From Novosphingobium barchaimii LL02 (GTDB lineage: Bacteria; Pseudomonadota; Alphaproteobacteria; Sphingomonadales; Sphingomonadaceae): a stretch of DNA of 64,000 nt. The stretch lies in assembly GCF_001046635.1 (NCBI RefSeq), contig NZ_KQ130456.1:282013-346012 (forward strand), in the 5' to 3' direction. Position 1 is the first letter of the stretch, and every line of letters begins with the position of its first letter. Under the pieces are notes generated by a model. The model worked only from the letters and a program-made list of their open reading frames with translations. It searched no databases and was not told the DNA's origin. Below, one piece after another: positions 1 to 8,591 of the stretch. The translations under genes and the position numbers were made by a program.

Positions 1-466
1 GTTCGATCCATGACGGGCCACCTGTAATGGTGCTGTGGCCAAGCAGTGCCGCGAGCGGGTAGCCGAACTGCGGGTCGGCGATGAAGGGCTTCCACGCCTC
101 CATGTCGAGATGCATGGCTGTGAAGAACCCGTTGGCGAAGTCCTCGAGCAGTACCTCGCCTTCCTCGGTGCGCATGTAGATCGGCGCGTACGCCTCGGGC
201 TTCTCGGCAAGCTCGATGCAGATGCGGTTATACCGCTTGAGGATCGTTCGGCGCGCAGGCGCCGAGCGCGCGTTGAGAGCGTGCTCGCGCAGGATGCTCT
301 TAATCCATACGTCGGGGTCAATGACGCTGGGGCCTGCGGCGACTGCGGCCAGGAAGCCGTCGATCGATGAGACGCCAGCTACGGGGGGATCAAGCTCGTC
401 GAGCCATATCTCGAGCTGTTCGAGCGAGAGGGTCCGGCCCTGCGATGTGCGAGGTTTGAAGTTCAT
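1..466 (-). CDS. UPF0149 (YecA-like) family protein, passenger of IS66, partial
   Basis: An open frame of 155 codons runs off the left edge of the window without a stop. It begins MNFKPRTSQGRTLSLEQLEI and contains the stretch SIDGFLAAVAAGPSVIDPD, which resembles the UPF0149/YecA family (the 'DGFLAA' segment and an alpha-helical body). The ATG overlaps the tnpC stop in an ATGA junction (463-466), so it is probably translationally coupled to the transposase. Proteins of this family are often found next to IS66 tnpC genes in alphaproteobacteria (from memory). The biochemical role is unknown. The C-terminus, where some members carry a SEC-C zinc motif, is not visible. Confidence 0.7.
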   Translation of the reverse strand, partial: MNFKPRTSQGRTLSLEQLEIWLDELDPPVAGVSSIDGFLAAVAAGPSVIDPDVWIKSILREHALNARSAPARRTILKRYNRICIELAEKPEAYAPIYMRTEEGEVLLEDFANGFFTAMHLDMEAWKPFIADPQFGYPLAALLGHSTITGGPSWIE

Positions 467-2022
467 GCCGCCAGCGCTTTTACCGGTTCTGCCGCCGGCC
501 GCCAGTTCCATGGGAGCAAGATGTCCAGTTCGTTGATCTTCACAGCGCCCGTGACGATACGCTCCAGCACGTCATTCAGCCAGGTGTAGGGATCCAGGCC
601 CCCCAGGCGAGCCGTCTGGAGAAGCGATGCCATGACGGCCCAGGTCTGAGCTCCTTCCTCGCTACCAGCGAAGAGGCTGGACTTGCGGCCCTGGGCCACA
701 TTTCTCATGCCGCGCTCGACGGTGTTGGTATCGACCTCGATCCGGCCGTCTTCCAGGAACAGGGTTAGCCCCTTCCAGTGGTTGAGCGTGTAGCGCATCG
801 CCTTGGCCAGGTCGGACTTGGGCGACAGACCTGGAAGCATGATGTCGATCTGCGCCTTGATCTTCGCCATGACGTCGGCGGTTTCGGCGAGACGAGCCTG
901 GAGGCGCTGTGCGGCGGTGCCTTTGCGCACACGCGCCTCGATCGCGTAGACCTCACCGATCAGGGTAAGGATCGCCGCTGCCACCGGCGATGGCGATTTG
1001 CGGAAGGCATCGACGAACTTGCGCCGGGCGTGGGCAAGACAGAAGGCGAGTGTGATCTTGCCTCGGCCCGGACCACCGCGCACAAGCGCCTTGTAGGCAC
1101 CATAGCCGTCGACCTGGATAACGCCCTGGTAGCGGGCGAGTTGTTCGAACGCCTCGGCATGCCGCCGTCCGCGAGCATGGATATACACCACTGCCGGATG
1201 GGCCGGGCCTGACCACGGTCCGTCATCACAAGCGTGCGCCCAGAACTGTGTCGTGCGGGTTCGTCTTCGCCCTTTCTCGAGGACCGGCATGCGGGTCTCA
1301 TCGCAGAAGATCCGGGACTGGCTGTGGATGTAGGCAAGCAGGCGATCATAGAGCGCCTTCACCCACCATGCGATCTTACGCATCCAGCGGCTCGGTAACG
1401 CCCGATCGAGGATGACGCCCTGGCCTGCGAGCATCTGCAACTGCCGATTGAGCGGGATCGACCAGGCGTAGCGCGCCGTCGCCATCCAGGCCAGCGTCGA
1501 GGTAGTGACCATCGAGCCTGGGATCGCGCGGCGCGGCGCCGGCGCTTGAACGACGCCCTCCCGGCATTCCCGGCAGGCGTAACGAGGGCGCACTGTGCGG
1601 ATGACGCGAACGATGGCCGGCACCCAGTCGAGTGCCTCACTGGCATCTTCGCCGATCCTGTGGAGCTTGCCGGCGCAGCAGGGGCAATCCAGCGTGTCGG
1701 GATCAATCACGCGCTCCACGCGCTCGATATGGGCCGGCAGTGCCATCAGGCCGCGCTTGCGGCGTGGGCGACCGACGGCAGGCTTGTCTTCGGCGTCGCC
1801 ATCGTCGTTGGCTGCGGTAGCCGGCGTGGTTACGAGGTCGCCGAGATCAAGGAGACCTTGATCACCCAGGATGACGCTGGCGCGTTCTGAACGGCTGCCG
1901 AAGGCCTGGTGGGCCATGCCTTTGAGCAGTGCGCGCAGTTGGGCGTTTTCTGCCTGCAGTTCACGCACCAGAGCCGCCATTTGCTCCATATCTTCAGGGA
2001 GATCGTCGGCTTGGGCGGGCAT
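463..2022 (-). CDS. tnpC: IS66 family transposase TnpC
   Basis: A 519-residue DDE transposase that cuts and joins the ends of the IS66 element. The N-terminus has a leucine-rich coiled coil (about 10-35), then a cysteine-rich zinc-binding part (C113, C115, C116, C150, C153). The catalytic triad is visible as D241 (FCDETRMPVL), D305 (VDGYGAY) and E436 (NTVERGMRN), and the C-terminal IS66 tail DPYTWLNDVL follows. Length and motif order fit an intact family member. It lies 49 bp after tnpB and overlaps the downstream UPF0149 gene by 4 bp. No frameshift is seen. Confidence 0.95.
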   Translation of the reverse strand: MPAQADDLPEDMEQMAALVRELQAENAQLRALLKGMAHQAFGSRSERASVILGDQGLLDLGDLVTTPATAANDDGDAEDKPAVGRPRRKRGLMALPAHIERVERVIDPDTLDCPCCAGKLHRIGEDASEALDWVPAIVRVIRTVRPRYACRECREGVVQAPAPRRAIPGSMVTTSTLAWMATARYAWSIPLNRQLQMLAGQGVILDRALPSRWMRKIAWWVKALYDRLLAYIHSQSRIFCDETRMPVLEKGRRRTRTTQFWAHACDDGPWSGPAHPAVVYIHARGRRHAEAFEQLARYQGVIQVDGYGAYKALVRGGPGRGKITLAFCLAHARRKFVDAFRKSPSPVAAAILTLIGEVYAIEARVRKGTAAQRLQARLAETADVMAKIKAQIDIMLPGLSPKSDLAKAMRYTLNHWKGLTLFLEDGRIEVDTNTVERGMRNVAQGRKSSLFAGSEEGAQTWAVMASLLQTARLGGLDPYTWLNDVLERIVTGAVKINELDILLPWNWRPAAEPVKALAA

Positions 2023-2071
2023 GCCTGACTATACCACACCGACTCCTCGTCGCCACAGAAAACCGCAGATA

Positions 2072-2425
2072 TCAGCCAAAAATCAGGGGTCTGCGCACCT
2101 CGGGTGCGGGCAGTTTCTTCCAATCCAGACCCGACAGCAATGCCGTGCATTGCGGTCCGCTCAGGACCATCGTGCCGCCTTGCACGGCAGGCCAGTAAAA
2201 CCTTCCTCGGTCGAGCCATTTCGTCGCCATAACCGCGCCTGACCCGTCATGACGGAGCAACTTCACCTTATCCGCGCCCTTGTTGCGGAACACGAAGACA
2301 TCGCCCGCGCAGGCATCATGCCCCAGCACGTGCGTCACCAGCCCCATCAATCGGTTAATCCCGGCTCTGAAGTCGACCGGCTGTGTCGCCACGAAGATCC
2401 GTACGCTTCCGTCGATCGGGATCAT
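2072..2425 (-). CDS. tnpB: IS66 family accessory protein TnpB
   Basis: A 117-residue protein of the IS66 Orf2 family, recognised by MIPIDGSVRIFVATQPVDFR near the start, FVFRNKGADKVKLL in the middle, and the WPAVQGG segment. TnpB is needed with TnpA for efficient IS66 transposition, but its chemistry is not established. The start chosen is the ATG at 2425: it overlaps the tnpA stop in ATGA and matches the family's N-terminus. A longer upstream frame to 2608 is only the shadow of tnpA. Confidence 0.93.
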   Translation of the reverse strand: MIPIDGSVRIFVATQPVDFRAGINRLMGLVTHVLGHDACAGDVFVFRNKGADKVKLLRHDGSGAVMATKWLDRGRFYWPAVQGGTMVLSGPQCTALLSGLDWKKLPAPEVRRPLIFG

Positions 2426-2826
2426 TCCCGGATCGCCGCCAGTACCGCGCGCAGGTGGTCCATCTCGACCGCGCCCATGATCCGAACCGTCACGTCTCGT
2501 ACCACCAACTCCAAGCCGCCAGGTTCGAGTTGCTTCTCCTGAGCCAGCGTGACGGGTACGAACCGCAATTCCTCGACGGCTCCTGCTGCTCGCGCTTGCC
2601 GACGCCAATAGTGCAAAAGGCCAAGGCCGACGCCGTTATCGCGGGCGACCTGCGCCACAGTCATTCCTGGCACAAAGCTCTCAGCCAGAATGCGGTCGCG
2701 TACGTCATCCGGCCAACGCTCGTAGCGCCGACGTCCGGGCGGCAAACTGACGGTCAAACGCGCAGTTGTACTGTGCGACGCACACGTCAAACCGCCGTTT
2801 GACCCTGCATCAATTTCATCCGACAT
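2422..2826 (-). CDS. tnpA: IS66 family accessory protein TnpA (HTH)
   Basis: A 134-residue helix-turn-helix protein of the IS66 Orf1 type. The segment RYERWPDDVRDRILAES followed by MTVAQVARDNGVGLGLLHYW is the typical DNA-binding half, and the C-terminal half ending MDHLRAVLAAIRE is also usual. It is the first gene of the element and lies 78 bp inside the right end. Its stop overlaps the tnpB start. Confidence 0.93.
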   Translation of the reverse strand: MSDEIDAGSNGGLTCASHSTTARLTVSLPPGRRRYERWPDDVRDRILAESFVPGMTVAQVARDNGVGLGLLHYWRRQARAAGAVEELRFVPVTLAQEKQLEPGGLELVVRDVTVRIMGAVEMDHLRAVLAAIRE

Positions 2827-2884
2827 TGCCCGATCTCCTCCTCGTCTCGGGCGAGCCTAACCATCAGCAAGCTCTCGGAATACG

Positions 2885-2904
2885 TGGGGCGGGTGCAGCG
2901 GTTA
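2885..2904 (-). repeat. right terminal end of IS66 element (putative inverted repeat)
   Basis: Read from outside inward on the minus strand this is GTAACCGCTGCACCCGCCCC. The GTAA tip fits IS66 terminal repeats, and the position coincides exactly with the break in the acyl-CoA synthetase gene. The partner repeat is outside the window, so the length of the inverted repeat is not known. Confidence 0.65.
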
Positions 2905-3279
2905 CGCCCTACCCAGCTTGGCGGTAGAGACGATCGCCGCGCGGGCACCCGAATTCTCAAGAATGTGGATGTGATCGCGCGTGGTGTTGGTGGTGTAGGT
3001 CGGCACCGTCACGCAGCCCGCAGCCATGATCGCGAGGTCCGCGATGCACCACTCAGGCCGGTTTTCGGACACAATCACCACCCGCTCCCCCGGCCTGAGG
3101 CCCAGCCGGCGCAGCGAAGCGGCCATCAGGCACACGCGGCGCGCGGCCTCTGCCCAGCTGATCGCGGTCCACTGCCCGCCCTGCTTGGCCCTCAGCATCG
3201 GCGCATCGCCCAGCGCATCGGCGCGGGACAGGAAGAGCGACACGATGTTCGCGCTCCTGTCGAAGTCGGCAATTTCCAT
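2902..3279 (-). pseudogene. fadD-type long-chain acyl-CoA synthetase, 5' fragment broken by IS66
   Basis: The first about 125 codons of an AMP-forming acyl-CoA synthetase remain. Visible are AISWAEAARRVCLMAASLR, then LRPGERVVIVSENRPEW and the substrate-side segment VTVPTYTTNTTRDHIHIL, typical of the N-terminal domain of long-chain fatty-acid CoA ligases (usually about 600 residues). The frame ends with VSTAKLGRA and a TAA supplied by the insertion element. The AMP-binding signature and the C-terminal domain would lie on the far side of the element, beyond the window. The gene lies downstream of ggt in the same direction. A functional synthetase from this locus is not expected. Confidence 0.85.
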
Positions 3280-3366
3280 GGCGGCCCCTAAATCCTCTCA
3301 GCGTTCCGAGTTGTGCAACGTCTAGGGGGATGCGCGGGTTGCGACAACAGCCTTGGCGCCCGCGCT

Positions 3367-5103
3367 CTATTGAGAGACTGCGACACCTTCGCTACGCGGA
3401 TCGCCCGCACCGACGAGGCGGCCATCCACCACCGCAACCGCATTGGTCTTGAGCGGCATCTCCAGCGCCCGCACCGAACCATGGCCAAGCGCGGTGAGCT
3501 GCGGGATCATCGCCTCAAGCCGGGATCCCTTCTCGACGTTGATGGTATCGGTGGGCGCGAAGAGGACCGGCAGCGCCAGCGCTTTGTCGACAGGCAGCTT
3601 CCAGTCGAGCACGCCGATCAGCGCACGGATCACCTGCACCGGGATCGTCGCTCCGCCCGCCGCGCCGACGACCAGCAGCAGCTTGCCGTCCGGCCCATAG
3701 ACCAGCGTGGGCGCCATCGAACTGCGCGGCCGCTTGCCGCCCTCGACCCGATTGGCAACCTTGGCACCGTCCTTTTCGGGGATGAAGCTGAAGTCGGTCA
3801 GCTCGTTGTTGAGGTAAAAACCGCCAACCATGATGCCGGACCCGAAAGCGCTCTCCACCGTCGAGGTCCACGAGGCGGCATTGCCTTGCCGGTCGATGAC
3901 GACGAAGTGCGAGGTCCCGTGTTCCTCATAGCCCTTGCCCAGCGCCAGATGCGGCGCGGGCAGCCCGGCGGTGACCTTGGCCATAGTCCTGTCCGCCGCA
4001 ATCAGCGCGCCGCGCTGGTGGAGGTAGGAGGGGTCCAGCAGTTCCTTGACCGGCACGGTCACGAAATCCGGGTCGGCAAGGAACAGCTCGCGGTCGGCAT
4101 AGGCGAGGCGCTGCGATTCGGCGATCAGGTGCCAGGCGACCGGCGAATCGGGCCCGAGCGCGCCGATATCGAAGTTTTCCAGCTGCACCAGCGTCGCCAG
4201 CACCGTGGTCGCGCCGGAGGACGGCGGACCCATGCTGCAAATCTTGTAAACACGGTACTGCGCGCAGACGCCGGGGCGCTGCTTCGCGGTGAAGGCAGTG
4301 ATATCGGCGGCGGTCATCTTGCCATCGGACGGAGTTTCGGCGGCTACTTTGGCAGCAATCTCGCGGGCCAGTTCGCCCTTGTAGAATCCGTCAGGCCCCT
4401 TTGCGGCAAGCATCTCCAGCGTGCTGGCAAGCGCGGGGTTGCGGATCGTGGTGCCCTGCGGCAGCGGCTTGCCGTCCACGCCGTAGAAGATCGCACGGGC
4501 CTGCGGATCGTGCGCGCCGGTGTCAGCTGAACGGGCGAGCGAGGCATAGCCGCGCGGCGACAGCACGAAGCCTTCGCGGGCCAGATGAATGGCGGGCTGG
4601 AAAAGCTGCGCCCAAGGCAACCGGCCATGCGCGGCGTGGGCCTTGGCGGCCATGGCGATATTGCCCGGAATGCCCACGCTGAGCCCCCCGATCACCGCCG
4701 TGCGGAACGGCAACGGCTGGCCGGAGGCATCGAGGAAGCGCGAAGGGGTAGCGGCCTTTGGCGCCGTTTCGCGCCCGTCCCACGATTCGACGTGCCCCTG
4801 CTCGTCTGCCAGCAGAAGGAAACCACCGCCGCCGATGCCCGAACTTTGCGGTTCGACCACGTTCAGCGCCAGCATCGTCGCGATCGCCGCGTCGGTGGCA
4901 GTGCCGCCCTGCCGCAGGATCTCTGCCCCGGCGTCGGCCGCGCGCCGATCAGCAGCGCTGACCATGCCCGCATCGAAAACCGCAGGCTGGTTCGCTGCCA
5001 AAACGGACGAAGGGGCGGTGGCCGTGGTAGCGGCGCAGCCGCCCAGGGTCAGTGCAATCGGGGCGAGCGAGGCAAGCAGCCCCAGGGTCAGGCTTCTGGA
5101 CAT
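3367..5103 (-). CDS. ggt: gamma-glutamyltransferase (gamma-glutamyltranspeptidase) lipoprotein
   Basis: A 578-residue member of the Ntn-hydrolase gamma-glutamyltranspeptidase family. It cleaves glutathione and other gamma-glutamyl compounds and works in the periplasm. The N-terminus has a lipoprotein signal with LTLGGC (Cys23). The large subunit shows DAAIATMLALNVVEP and SGIGGGGF. Self-cleavage should occur before Thr397 in the motif EEHGTSHFVVID, giving the small subunit with catalytic Thr. The start at 5103 is chosen because it gives a proper signal peptide and lies 11 bp after pyrD; a longer frame to 5271 overlaps pyrD. It is probably co-transcribed with pyrD. Confidence 0.93.
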   Translation of the reverse strand: MSRSLTLGLLASLAPIALTLGGCAATTATAPSSVLAANQPAVFDAGMVSAADRRAADAGAEILRQGGTATDAAIATMLALNVVEPQSSGIGGGGFLLLADEQGHVESWDGRETAPKAATPSRFLDASGQPLPFRTAVIGGLSVGIPGNIAMAAKAHAAHGRLPWAQLFQPAIHLAREGFVLSPRGYASLARSADTGAHDPQARAIFYGVDGKPLPQGTTIRNPALASTLEMLAAKGPDGFYKGELAREIAAKVAAETPSDGKMTAADITAFTAKQRPGVCAQYRVYKICSMGPPSSGATTVLATLVQLENFDIGALGPDSPVAWHLIAESQRLAYADRELFLADPDFVTVPVKELLDPSYLHQRGALIAADRTMAKVTAGLPAPHLALGKGYEEHGTSHFVVIDRQGNAASWTSTVESAFGSGIMVGGFYLNNELTDFSFIPEKDGAKVANRVEGGKRPRSSMAPTLVYGPDGKLLLVVGAAGGATIPVQVIRALIGVLDWKLPVDKALALPVLFAPTDTINVEKGSRLEAMIPQLTALGHGSVRALEMPLKTNAVAVVDGRLVGAGDPRSEGVAVSQ

Positions 5104-5114
5104 TGCGGGAATGC

Positions 5115-6182
5115 CTATTCGCTTCCCACCGCCTCTGCAATCGACGCAAAGCCATCGCGCTTCATCAATTCGATCAGACCCTTGCAGATTTTGCGCGCGA
5201 TCGTCGGCCCTTCGTAGACCATCGCGCTGTAAAGCTGGACAAGGCTGGCCCCGGCCCGGATGCGCGCCCACGCGTCTTCGGCATTGGCAATGCCGCCCAC
5301 ACCCACCAGCGCCACCGCGCCGCCGGTCGCCTTGCGGAAATCGCGCAGGCGCTGCTGGGCAAGATCGCGCAGCGGTGCGCCGGATAATCCTCCGGATTCG
5401 CCCTTGTGTACCGATGCAAGCGCAGGGCGCGAAATCGTCGTATTGGATACGATCAAAGCGCCAAGACGCTTGTCGATGGCGATGCGGGCGATCGCGTCGA
5501 TGTCCGCAGGCTCAAGATCGGGCGCCACCTTGAGGAACACCGGCGGGCGTTTAGCCGGGGGGCAGGCAGCATCGCGCGCCTCGATCACCGCATCCAGCAG
5601 GCCGGTCAGCGCCGATTCGTCCTGCAGGGCGCGCAGGCCTGGCGTGTTAGGGCTGGAAATGTTGACCGCGAGATAGCTCGCAATCGGCGCCATCAGCTTC
5701 GCCATGATCGCATAGTCGGCCACGCGGTCGGTCGAATCCTTGTTCGCACCGATGTTGATGCCCACCACGCCGGACGTATCCGCGCGCGCTTCAAGGCGGT
5801 CCACCGCGACTTGCGCGCCGCTGTTGTTGAAGCCCATGCGATTGATGACCGCGCGGTCTTCCACCAGCCGGAACAGGCGCGGGCGGGGGTTGCCGGCCTG
5901 CGGTAGCGGGGTGATCGAGCCGACCTCCGCAGAGCCGAAACCCATCCGCAGCAGCGCATCGGGCACTTCGCCGTCCTTGTCGAACCCGGCGGCCATGCCG
6001 ACAGGGTTGGGGAAAGCGATTCCCGCCACCACGCTCGCCAGCGACGGTGGGTAGGCGGGTGCGCGCGCGGGGGCGGCAAGCCTGAGCGCGGAAAGCGCCA
6101 GGCCATGCGCTTTCTCGGCGTCGATTCGGAAAAGGGCGGGCTTTATGAGGGAGTACAGCACCGCTGTCGCATAACGGGACAT
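5115..6182 (-). CDS. pyrD: dihydroorotate dehydrogenase (quinone), class 2
   Basis: A 355-residue class 2 dihydroorotate dehydrogenase, which oxidises dihydroorotate to orotate in pyrimidine synthesis and passes electrons to membrane quinone through FMN. The N-terminal helices that bind the membrane (SLIKPALFRIDAEKAHGLAL) are present, followed by NPVGMAAGFDKDGE, the motif NISSPNTPGLR, and the FMN-phosphate site VGVGGIANAEDA. The ATG at 6182 is chosen to fit the family N-terminus; a longer frame to 6494 has no family resemblance. It is the first gene of the unit with ggt and the truncated fadD. Confidence 0.95.
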   Translation of the reverse strand: MSRYATAVLYSLIKPALFRIDAEKAHGLALSALRLAAPARAPAYPPSLASVVAGIAFPNPVGMAAGFDKDGEVPDALLRMGFGSAEVGSITPLPQAGNPRPRLFRLVEDRAVINRMGFNNSGAQVAVDRLEARADTSGVVGINIGANKDSTDRVADYAIMAKLMAPIASYLAVNISSPNTPGLRALQDESALTGLLDAVIEARDAACPPAKRPPVFLKVAPDLEPADIDAIARIAIDKRLGALIVSNTTISRPALASVHKGESGGLSGAPLRDLAQQRLRDFRKATGGAVALVGVGGIANAEDAWARIRAGASLVQLYSAMVYEGPTIARKICKGLIELMKRDGFASIAEAVGSE

Positions 6183-6277
6183 GAGGTGTTGCTCAAACGC
6201 TTCTTCCCGCTGCGGTTGCGAGATGAAAAAGTCCGTTAGCCTTTCCCAGAAGCTAACCGTGTCGCGTTTATACAATA

Positions 6278-6395
6278 AATCCCCCGGGCCGGGGCATACA
6301 CGATCCCTGCGACCCGAAGGGCTCGTCGCGGATGCGTTCGAGTTCTTTATTACCTTGATGGCGGTTTCCGGCTTCGGCCGGGAACCGCCTTTTTT
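6278..6395 (+). ncRNA. candidate small RNA upstream of suf operon
   Basis: An intrinsic terminator on the plus strand at 6360-6395 has no protein gene in front of it: the flanking gene pyrD runs the other way. A TATACAAT sequence lies at 6270-6277. Between them there is a GCGAC/GTCGC stem with an 11-nt loop around 6315-6340. This arrangement suggests a transcript of about 110 nt. No known RNA family was recognised, and a leader or antisense role for pyrD's 5' region is equally possible. Confidence 0.3.
6360..6395 (+). terminator. rho-independent terminator
   Basis: A 13-bp stem (6360-6372 with 6377-6389, one G-T wobble) closed by a TTCG tetraloop is followed by TTTTTT at 6390-6395. It acts on the plus strand, where no upstream protein gene is visible. 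Confidence 0.8.
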
Positions 6396-6463
6396 CTGCG
6401 ATTCGCACAGGCCGGCAGCGGGCCCAGTTTTTGCCGGGACAGATTTTCCATTGTTTGCGAGTC

Positions 6464-6496
6464 GGTTGAGGCGCGCTAAGGGGGCGCGCCTCAACC
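6464..6496. other. long perfect hairpin upstream of rrf2
   Basis: GGTTGAGGCGCGC at 6464-6476 pairs perfectly with 6484-6496 around a 7-nt loop. There is no T-run, so it is not a classic terminator. It may be a regulatory structure or a dispersed palindrome. Confidence 0.6.
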
Positions 6497-6549
6497 CTCA
6501 ATTCCTATGCGAAACGCCCATTGAAACCGGAGCCGTGCTGCACTAGGTG

Positions 6550-6574
6550 AAATCGGAATGATTTGATCCGATTT
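6550..6574. promoter_or_regulatory. inverted repeat, likely operator of Rrf2 regulator
   Basis: AAATCGGA (6550-6557) and TCCGATTT (6567-6574) form perfect 8-bp arms with a 9-bp spacer, 26 bp before the ATG of the Rrf2 gene. Rrf2 regulators (IscR, SufR type) bind dyads and commonly repress their own operon. Assignment to Rrf2 is inferred from position. Confidence 0.5.
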
Positions 6575-6600
6575 AGTCACAGGTTCGGAAAACCACCGTT

Positions 6601-7041
6601 ATGCGCCTGTCCAGCATGGCCGATTATGCGGTCATCATCATGTCCGCCGCAGCGCGGCATTGCGGTACCTGTTCGTTGATAGAGCAGGCCGGCGGGAAAC
6701 GCGCGCGCATATCGGCCGCCCAGTTGGCGGAGGAAACCGGCCTGCCGGTGCCGACCGTGCAGAAACTGGTCAGCAAGCTGACCGCCGCCGGCCTGATGCG
6801 TTCGTCGCGGGGCGTGGGCGGTGGGCTGAAACTGGCCCGGCCACCGGCGGCGATTTCGCTTGCCGACATCGTCGAGGCGGTAGAAGGGCCCATCGCGCTC
6901 ACCTCCTGCCTCGACCGCGTCAAAAGCGACTGCACGCTGGAAGAAGGTTGTAACGTGAAGGGCCACTGGCCGCAGGTGAATGCCGCCGTTCGCGGCGCGC
7001 TTGCCCAGGTCGTGCTGACCCAGCTCGTCGAGGAAGTTTGA
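6601..7041 (+). CDS. Rrf2 family transcriptional regulator of the SUF operon
   Basis: A 146-residue Rrf2-family winged-helix protein. The DNA-binding part covers [20 protein letters not shown] and the wing [15 protein letters not shown]; the cluster-binding loop [15 protein letters not shown] holds three cysteines that can carry a [2Fe-2S] or [4Fe-4S] cluster. Proteins of this type (IscR, SufR, RirA relatives) sense iron-sulphur status and control suf genes. It is the first gene of the operon, with sufB starting 1 bp after its stop. A perfect dyad lies just upstream. Whether it is closest to IscR or another branch cannot be decided by eye. Confidence 0.9.
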   Translation: MRLSSMADYAVIIMSAAARHCGTCSLIEQAGGKRARISAAQLAEETGLPVPTVQKLVSKLTAAGLMRSSRGVGGGLKLARPPAAISLADIVEAVEGPIALTSCLDRVKSDCTLEEGCNVKGHWPQVNAAVRGALAQVVLTQLVEEV

Positions 7042-7042
7042 G

Positions 7043-8548
7043 ATGACCGAGGAAAACATCCGCATGGCCGAGCGTGAGGCCCCCCTTCGTGACCAGGCTG
7101 CACACGATGCCGCCGCCCGTGCGGCCGACTACGAGCATGGCTGGTCGTCCGACATCGAGCAGGAATACGGCCCGAAGGGCCTGTCCGAAGACACCGTTCG
7201 CTACATCTCGGCCAAGAAGGACGAGCCGCAGTGGATGCTCGACTGGCGGCTGAAGGCCTATGCCCGCTGGCTGCAGATGACCCCGCCGGATTGGGCGAAG
7301 CTGAACGTGCCGCCGATCGACTACCAGGACGCCTACTATTGGGCCGCGCCCAAGAAGAAGGACACGCTGGCCAGCCTGGACGAGGTCGATCCCGAAATCC
7401 TGCGGGTCTACGAAAAGCTCGGCATTCCGCTGGAAGAGCAGAAAGTGCTCGCCGGCGTCGAGGGCGCGCGCAAGGTCGCCGTGGACGCGGTGTTCGATTC
7501 GGTTTCGGTCGCCACCACCTTCCGCAAGGAGCTGGAGCAGGCGGGCGTCATCTTCCGCTCGATCTCCGAGGCGATCCGCGAATTCCCCGAGCTGGTAAAG
7601 AAGTGGCTCGGCAAGATCGTGCCGATGAACGACAACTACTTTGCCACGCTGAACTGCGCGGTCTTCTCGGACGGCACTTTCGTCTACATCCCCGAGGGCG
7701 TGCGCTGCCCGATGGAGCTGAGCACCTATTTCCGCATCAACGCCGAAAATACCGGCCAGTTCGAACGCACTCTGATCGTCGCCGAGAAGGGCAGCTACGT
7801 CTCCTATCTGGAAGGCTGCACCGCCCCGATGCGCGATGAAAACCAGCTTCACGCCGCCGTGGTGGAACTGGTCGCGATGGAAGATGCCGAGATCAAGTAT
7901 TCCACCGTCCAGAACTGGTATCCCGGCAATGCCGAGGGCAAGGGCGGCATCTACAACTTCGTCACCAAGCGCGGCCTGTGTCAGGGCGCACGCAGCAAGA
8001 TCAGCTGGACCCAGGTCGAGACCGGCTCCGCGATCACCTGGAAGTACCCCTCCTGCGTCCTCAACGGCGAGGATTCGGTGGGTGAGTTCTACTCGGTGGC
8101 CGTCACCAACAACTACCAGCAGGCCGATACCGGCACCAAGATGATCCACAATGGCAAAGGCAGCCGCTCGACGATCATCTCGAAGGGTATTTCGGCCGGC
8201 AAGTCGAACAACACGTACCGCGGCCTAGTGCGCGTGGCGCCGGGCGCTGAGGGTGTACGCAACTTTACCCAATGCGATTCGCTGCTGCTGGGCAAGGAAT
8301 GCGGCGCCCATACCGTGCCCTATATCGAGGTTCGCAATCCCAGCGCCCAGATCGAACACGAGGCGACCACCAGCAAGATCAGCGACGACCAGCTGTTCTA
8401 CGCCATGCAGCGCGGCCTCGACACCGAGAGCGCCGTGGCGCTGATCGTCAACGGATTCGCCAAGGAAGTGCTGCAGCAGCTGCCGATGGAGTTCGCCGTC
8501 GAAGCGCAGAAGCTGCTGGGTATCAGTCTCGAGGGCAGCGTAGGGTGA
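7043..8548 (+). CDS. sufB: Fe-S cluster assembly scaffold protein SufB
   Basis: A 501-residue SufB, the scaffold subunit of the SufBCD complex on which iron-sulphur clusters are built in the cytoplasm. Diagnostic stretches are [30 protein letters not shown], and the C-terminal [20 protein letters not shown] with [17 protein letters not shown]. Length fits the family. The ATG lies 1 bp after the rrf2 stop, with GAGGAAG ahead of it as ribosome site. The next gene begins 43 bp downstream. Confidence 0.97.
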   Translation: MTEENIRMAEREAPLRDQAAHDAAARAADYEHGWSSDIEQEYGPKGLSEDTVRYISAKKDEPQWMLDWRLKAYARWLQMTPPDWAKLNVPPIDYQDAYYWAAPKKKDTLASLDEVDPEILRVYEKLGIPLEEQKVLAGVEGARKVAVDAVFDSVSVATTFRKELEQAGVIFRSISEAIREFPELVKKWLGKIVPMNDNYFATLNCAVFSDGTFVYIPEGVRCPMELSTYFRINAENTGQFERTLIVAEKGSYVSYLEGCTAPMRDENQLHAAVVELVAMEDAEIKYSTVQNWYPGNAEGKGGIYNFVTKRGLCQGARSKISWTQVETGSAITWKYPSCVLNGEDSVGEFYSVAVTNNYQQADTGTKMIHNGKGSRSTIISKGISAGKSNNTYRGLVRVAPGAEGVRNFTQCDSLLLGKECGAHTVPYIEVRNPSAQIEHEATTSKISDDQLFYAMQRGLDTESAVALIVNGFAKEVLQQLPMEFAVEAQKLLGISLEGSVG

Positions 8549-8591
8549 TAACACCCGCGCTCCCCTTCACCCGTATCGAAGGACAAAATCC

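Larger units (their letters stand above)
1..2904 (-). mobile_element. IS66-family insertion element, left part cut by window edge
   Basis: The stretch carries the three IS66 genes tnpA, tnpB and tnpC in the usual order on the minus strand, followed by a UPF0149-type passenger gene. The right end is placed at 2904: read inward on the minus strand, the element starts GTAACCGCTGC, and GTAA is the usual IS66-family tip. At the same point the reading frame of an acyl-CoA synthetase gene stops abruptly, its stop codon TAA being made from the element's own tip. IS66 elements normally duplicate 8 bp of target; the copy at this end would be 2905-2912. The other end lies outside the window, so the full length and duplication cannot be checked. 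Confidence 0.85.
6183..6600. other. intergenic region between pyrD and rrf2, 418 bp, structured
   Basis: No convincing protein gene is seen here. It must hold the divergent promoters of pyrD and of the suf operon. It also contains a strong plus-strand terminator at 6360-6395, a 13-bp perfect stem at 6464-6496 and an inverted repeat at 6550-6574, each listed separately. The plus-strand stretch 6270-6395 could be a small RNA gene: TATACAAT at 6270-6277 could be a -10 box, followed about 80 bp later by the terminator, with no open frame between. Confidence 0.6.

Noticed and set aside
2321-2345. CACGTG in tnpB as a parS site
   Set aside because: The flanks (CAGCACGTGCGTCAC) do not form the longer palindrome.
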